NCBI GenBank assembly: GCA_021786815.1
Contig: JAJYMR010000118.1
Coordinates: 1 to 6,396, forward strand
From: Deltaproteobacteria bacterium
GTDB taxonomy: Bacteria; Desulfobacterota; Binatia; Binatales; Binataceae
Length of the DNA stretch: 6,396 nt
Direction of reading: 5' to 3'
The notes beneath the pieces were generated by a model that was not told the origin of the DNA, made no database searches, and worked only from the letters and a program-made list of their open reading frames with translations. Of the stretch, positions 4,409 through 6,396 are shown one piece after another. The stretch's first letter is position 1, and each line of letters starts with the position of its first letter. A program made the translations under genes and the position numbers.

Positions 4409-6304
4409 ATGAAAAGCGCAGCCTGCCTGCCTGAACGACGTCTCCTTTTTCTGCTCGGCATCGCGAGTCTGCTCGTGATGGCGGCCCAGGCCCACGCCGC
4501 ACAGAAGAAGACTGCGCCATTCGCCGGCTACTCGAAGTACGTCCGCTATCACGTCCACTACGACGTGAACGCCGATGGCTCCCACGTCGAGACCCGCGAT
4601 TTGGCGCTCAAAGTGCTCGCACCGCAGGGCGTCGCGGAAGTGAATCGCGAGTATGTTACCTACAGCGACCGGCTGGAGAAGGCGAAGATTGTAAGCGCCT
4701 ACACGCTCAAGAAGGACGGACGGCGCGTCAATGTTCCACCGTCTAACTTCCAGGAGGAGATCAACAAGGGGCGGGGCAAAGCGTCGCCGATGTTCTCCGA
4801 CCTGAGGACCATCACCGTCGCATTTCCCGAGGTTGGCGTCGGCGACACGGTAGTGTTCGAATACAAGGTCACGCAGACCAAGCCGACGATGCCCGGTAAT
4901 TTCTCCTTCATTCAGACCTTCTCCAAGTTTTACGACTACGATGACGCGCAGGTCAGCATGAGCGCGCCCGCGTCGCTGAAGATGCAGGTCGAGGCGCGCG
5001 GCGTAAAGGGCGGCGAGATCGCGGCCAAAAACGGACGACGCAACTGGCTATGGACTTTTCGAAATCAGCGGATCGCGACGCCCGAACCAGCAGCGGTGTC
5101 AGCGCTCGATTACGGACCGCTGATCGTCGCCTCGACCTTCAATGACTACAGCGCGGTGGCGGCCGGTTACGACGCTCGCGCCAGGGCAAAAGCAAAACCG
5201 AACGGGGAGATCAGGAAACTCGCCGATACGCTGACCCGCAACGCGCACACCCCGCGTGAGCAGGCCGCGGCGCTCTATTACTGGGTGGCCAGGAATATCT
5301 CCTTTGCGGGAAATTGCGTCGGCGTTGGCTCGGTCGTCCCGCATGACGCGGCGCTCGTGCTGAAAAACCGGATGGGAGACTGCAAGGACCATTCGGCGCT
5401 TCTTCAGGCGATGCTCGCATCCAAGGGTATTGCCAGCACGTCCGTGTTGATCCATTCAGGCAGCGCGTTCACGCTTCCCGAGGTTCCGACGCTCGACGTC
5501 TTCAACCACGTGATCACGTATATACCTTCGCTCAGGATGTACGCGGATTCGACCTCGCGTTTCACCCCGTTCGGATTTCTGCCGATTGGCGACGCCGACA
5601 AGCCTGTCATCTTCACGTCGGATTACAACGGGATCCAGCACACGCCGCCGACGAACTGGAAGGACAACGGAACGGTGACGGACACGGGCCTGACCATCAA
5701 CCCCGACGGCTCCGCGACAGGCGAAACCAGGAGCACGAGTCGGGGAATCTTCGCCGGTTCGGCGCGGGCCGCGATGACCTATCTGCCGCCGAACCTGGAC
5801 CAGGAATTGGTGCGCCGCGCGCTCGCGAAGAATGGATACACCGGAAGCGGAACCTTGCGGAAGGACGATCCCTCGAAGCCCGCTGACGTCTACCACTTGA
5901 CCCTGCAATACAAGATCAGCGACGCGATGAATCTGCCGGGACCGGCGGCGTTCCTCGTTCGCGAACCGATTGGCGGCTCCACGGCCGCGAGCCTCGTCTC
6001 AGACGCGAACGACCCGAAACGAACCGTCAATTTCTCCTGCACGGGGCTGTACGAGAAGGAGCATTACACCATCCACCTGCCCAACAACGTCAAGATAGTC
6101 GCGATACCGCACGACGTTCACCTGAAGGGCTACCGCGCAACCTACAGCGCGACGTATCGGCAGAGCGGAAACACGGTGACGGTGATGCGGGAATTCGACG
6201 ATATGACGCCCGGCAACGTCTGCACGCCGCACGACTCGGCGGAGTTGAAGCCTTTCGCACTGCGCGCGCTCAAGGACCTGCGCACGCAGATTCTTTATCG
6301 CTGA
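4409..6304 (+). CDS. Secreted DUF3857 / transglutaminase-like protein
   Basis: The 631-residue product starts with a Sec signal peptide: Arg10-Arg11, a hydrophobic core at about 12-26, and a likely cleavage after AHA (residue 30). It is therefore expected in the periplasm, and there is no lipobox. Residues of about 40-220 match DUF3857, the beta-rich domain that precedes transglutaminase-like cores. The core (about 285-385) carries GDCKDHSALLQAML with nucleophile Cys325, then His367 (FNHV) and Asp380 (YADST), a complete papain-like Cys-His-Asp triad. The C-terminal third is a probable beta domain with Cys543 and Cys605, which might form a disulfide. Substrates of this family are not established; a protease or amide-hydrolase role is as likely as crosslinking. 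I chose the ATG at 4409 because AAGGGG (4393-4398) precedes it at 10 nt and the signal peptide starts there; an ATG at 4352 would bury it. It is transcribed away from nadB after a long gap, so probably on its own. Confidence 0.93.
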   Translation: MKSAACLPERRLLFLLGIASLLVMAAQAHAAQKKTAPFAGYSKYVRYHVHYDVNADGSHVETRDLALKVLAPQGVAEVNREYVTYSDRLEKAKIVSAYTLKKDGRRVNVPPSNFQEEINKGRGKASPMFSDLRTITVAFPEVGVGDTVVFEYKVTQTKPTMPGNFSFIQTFSKFYDYDDAQVSMSAPASLKMQVEARGVKGGEIAAKNGRRNWLWTFRNQRIATPEPAAVSALDYGPLIVASTFNDYSAVAAGYDARARAKAKPNGEIRKLADTLTRNAHTPREQAAALYYWVARNISFAGNCVGVGSVVPHDAALVLKNRMGDCKDHSALLQAMLASKGIASTSVLIHSGSAFTLPEVPTLDVFNHVITYIPSLRMYADSTSRFTPFGFLPIGDADKPVIFTSDYNGIQHTPPTNWKDNGTVTDTGLTINPDGSATGETRSTSRGIFAGSARAAMTYLPPNLDQELVRRALAKNGYTGSGTLRKDDPSKPADVYHLTLQYKISDAMNLPGPAAFLVREPIGGSTAASLVSDANDPKRTVNFSCTGLYEKEHYTIHLPNNVKIVAIPHDVHLKGYRATYSATYRQSGNTVTVMREFDDMTPGNVCTPHDSAELKPFALRALKDLRTQILYR

Positions 6305-6339
6305 GTGAAGCGGGCTCTCTCGCGCGGGCGGAAAGTATC

Positions 6340-6396
6340 CTATTCAGCCGGAACCGGTTTTGAGGGCGCCGTCTCGCGATAGGAGAACGCGAGATT
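6340..6396 (-). CDS. Possible C-terminal end of a convergent gene (partial)
   Basis: On the minus strand the frame entering from the right edge encodes NLAFSYRETAPSKPVPAE and stops at TAG (6340-6342), 35 bp from the stop of the transglutaminase gene. The residue mix looks like a natural hydrophilic tail and the spacing suits a convergent neighbour. However, 18 open codons are not significant in GC-rich DNA, and the other two minus frames are also largely open here. No family can be assigned. Confidence 0.25.
   Translation of the reverse strand, partial: NLAFSYRETAPSKPVPAE
6372..6394. repeat. 7-bp inverted repeat at right edge with AGGAG in the loop
   Basis: TCTCGCG (6372-6378) and CGCGAGA (6388-6394) pair perfectly around a 9-nt loop ATAGGAGAA. 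In the plus direction the loop exposes AGGAG (6381-6385), 11 nt from the window end, so it could be the ribosome site of a gene starting just outside. In the minus direction it would lie inside the possible convergent reading frame. The two readings are mutually exclusive. Confidence 0.35.

Noticed and set aside
3407..4585. 392-codon minus-strand open frame across the nadB end and the following gap
   Set aside because: It is antisense to nadB and to the signal-peptide region of the next gene. Composition is Cys/Arg/Ala-rich with no domain, and no ribosome site was evident.
6305..6339. Terminator after the transglutaminase gene
   Set aside because: GCGGGC occurs twice, but as a direct repeat, so it cannot form a stem. 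There is no T-rich tail.

Overview
GC-rich bacterial chromosomal DNA, most likely from a Gram-negative organism. The evidence is a periplasmic-type secreted DUF3857/transglutaminase protein, an E. coli-like L-aspartate oxidase, and codons mostly ending in G or C. A soil or sediment lineage such as Binatota, Desulfobacterota or Acidobacteria would fit, but that is a guess from gene content. I see no insertion sequence, integrase, CRISPR array, phage gene or toxin-antitoxin module. This is ordinary core and metabolic gene territory.

Layout, left to right. Positions 1-299 hold no convincing gene. A complete tRNA-Gly(GCC) lies on the minus strand at 300-375, with a recognisable promoter just upstream. 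A non-coding spacer (376-554) follows. Next is a minus-strand metal-dependent hydrolase of the cyclase/kynurenine-formamidase-like family (555-1520), with a plausible promoter of its own near 1642-1671. Upstream on the same strand is pgsA, phosphatidylglycerophosphate synthase (stop at 1714, probable GTG start at 2301). A divergent intergenic region of about 190 bp separates pgsA from nadB (L-aspartate oxidase, 2492-4090, plus strand). A repeat-rich 318-bp intergenic region (4091-4408) follows. The last full gene is a secreted DUF3857-transglutaminase protein (4409-6304, plus strand). The final 92 bp hold a 7-bp inverted repeat and perhaps the C-terminal codons of a convergent minus-strand gene.

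The genes do not form one pathway. nadB makes iminoaspartate for NAD synthesis (nadA and nadC are not in the window). pgsA commits CDP-diacylglycerol to phosphatidylglycerol. The cyclase-family hydrolase has no known substrate. The transglutaminase-like protein acts outside the cytoplasm. pgsA with a co-oriented downstream tRNA-Gly(GCC) recalls the E. coli pgsA-glyW arrangement, here split by the hydrolase gene. The least explained sequence is the leader before the transglutaminase gene, where CAGCAA and TTGCTG elements can form mutually exclusive hairpins. No clear new biological system is visible.
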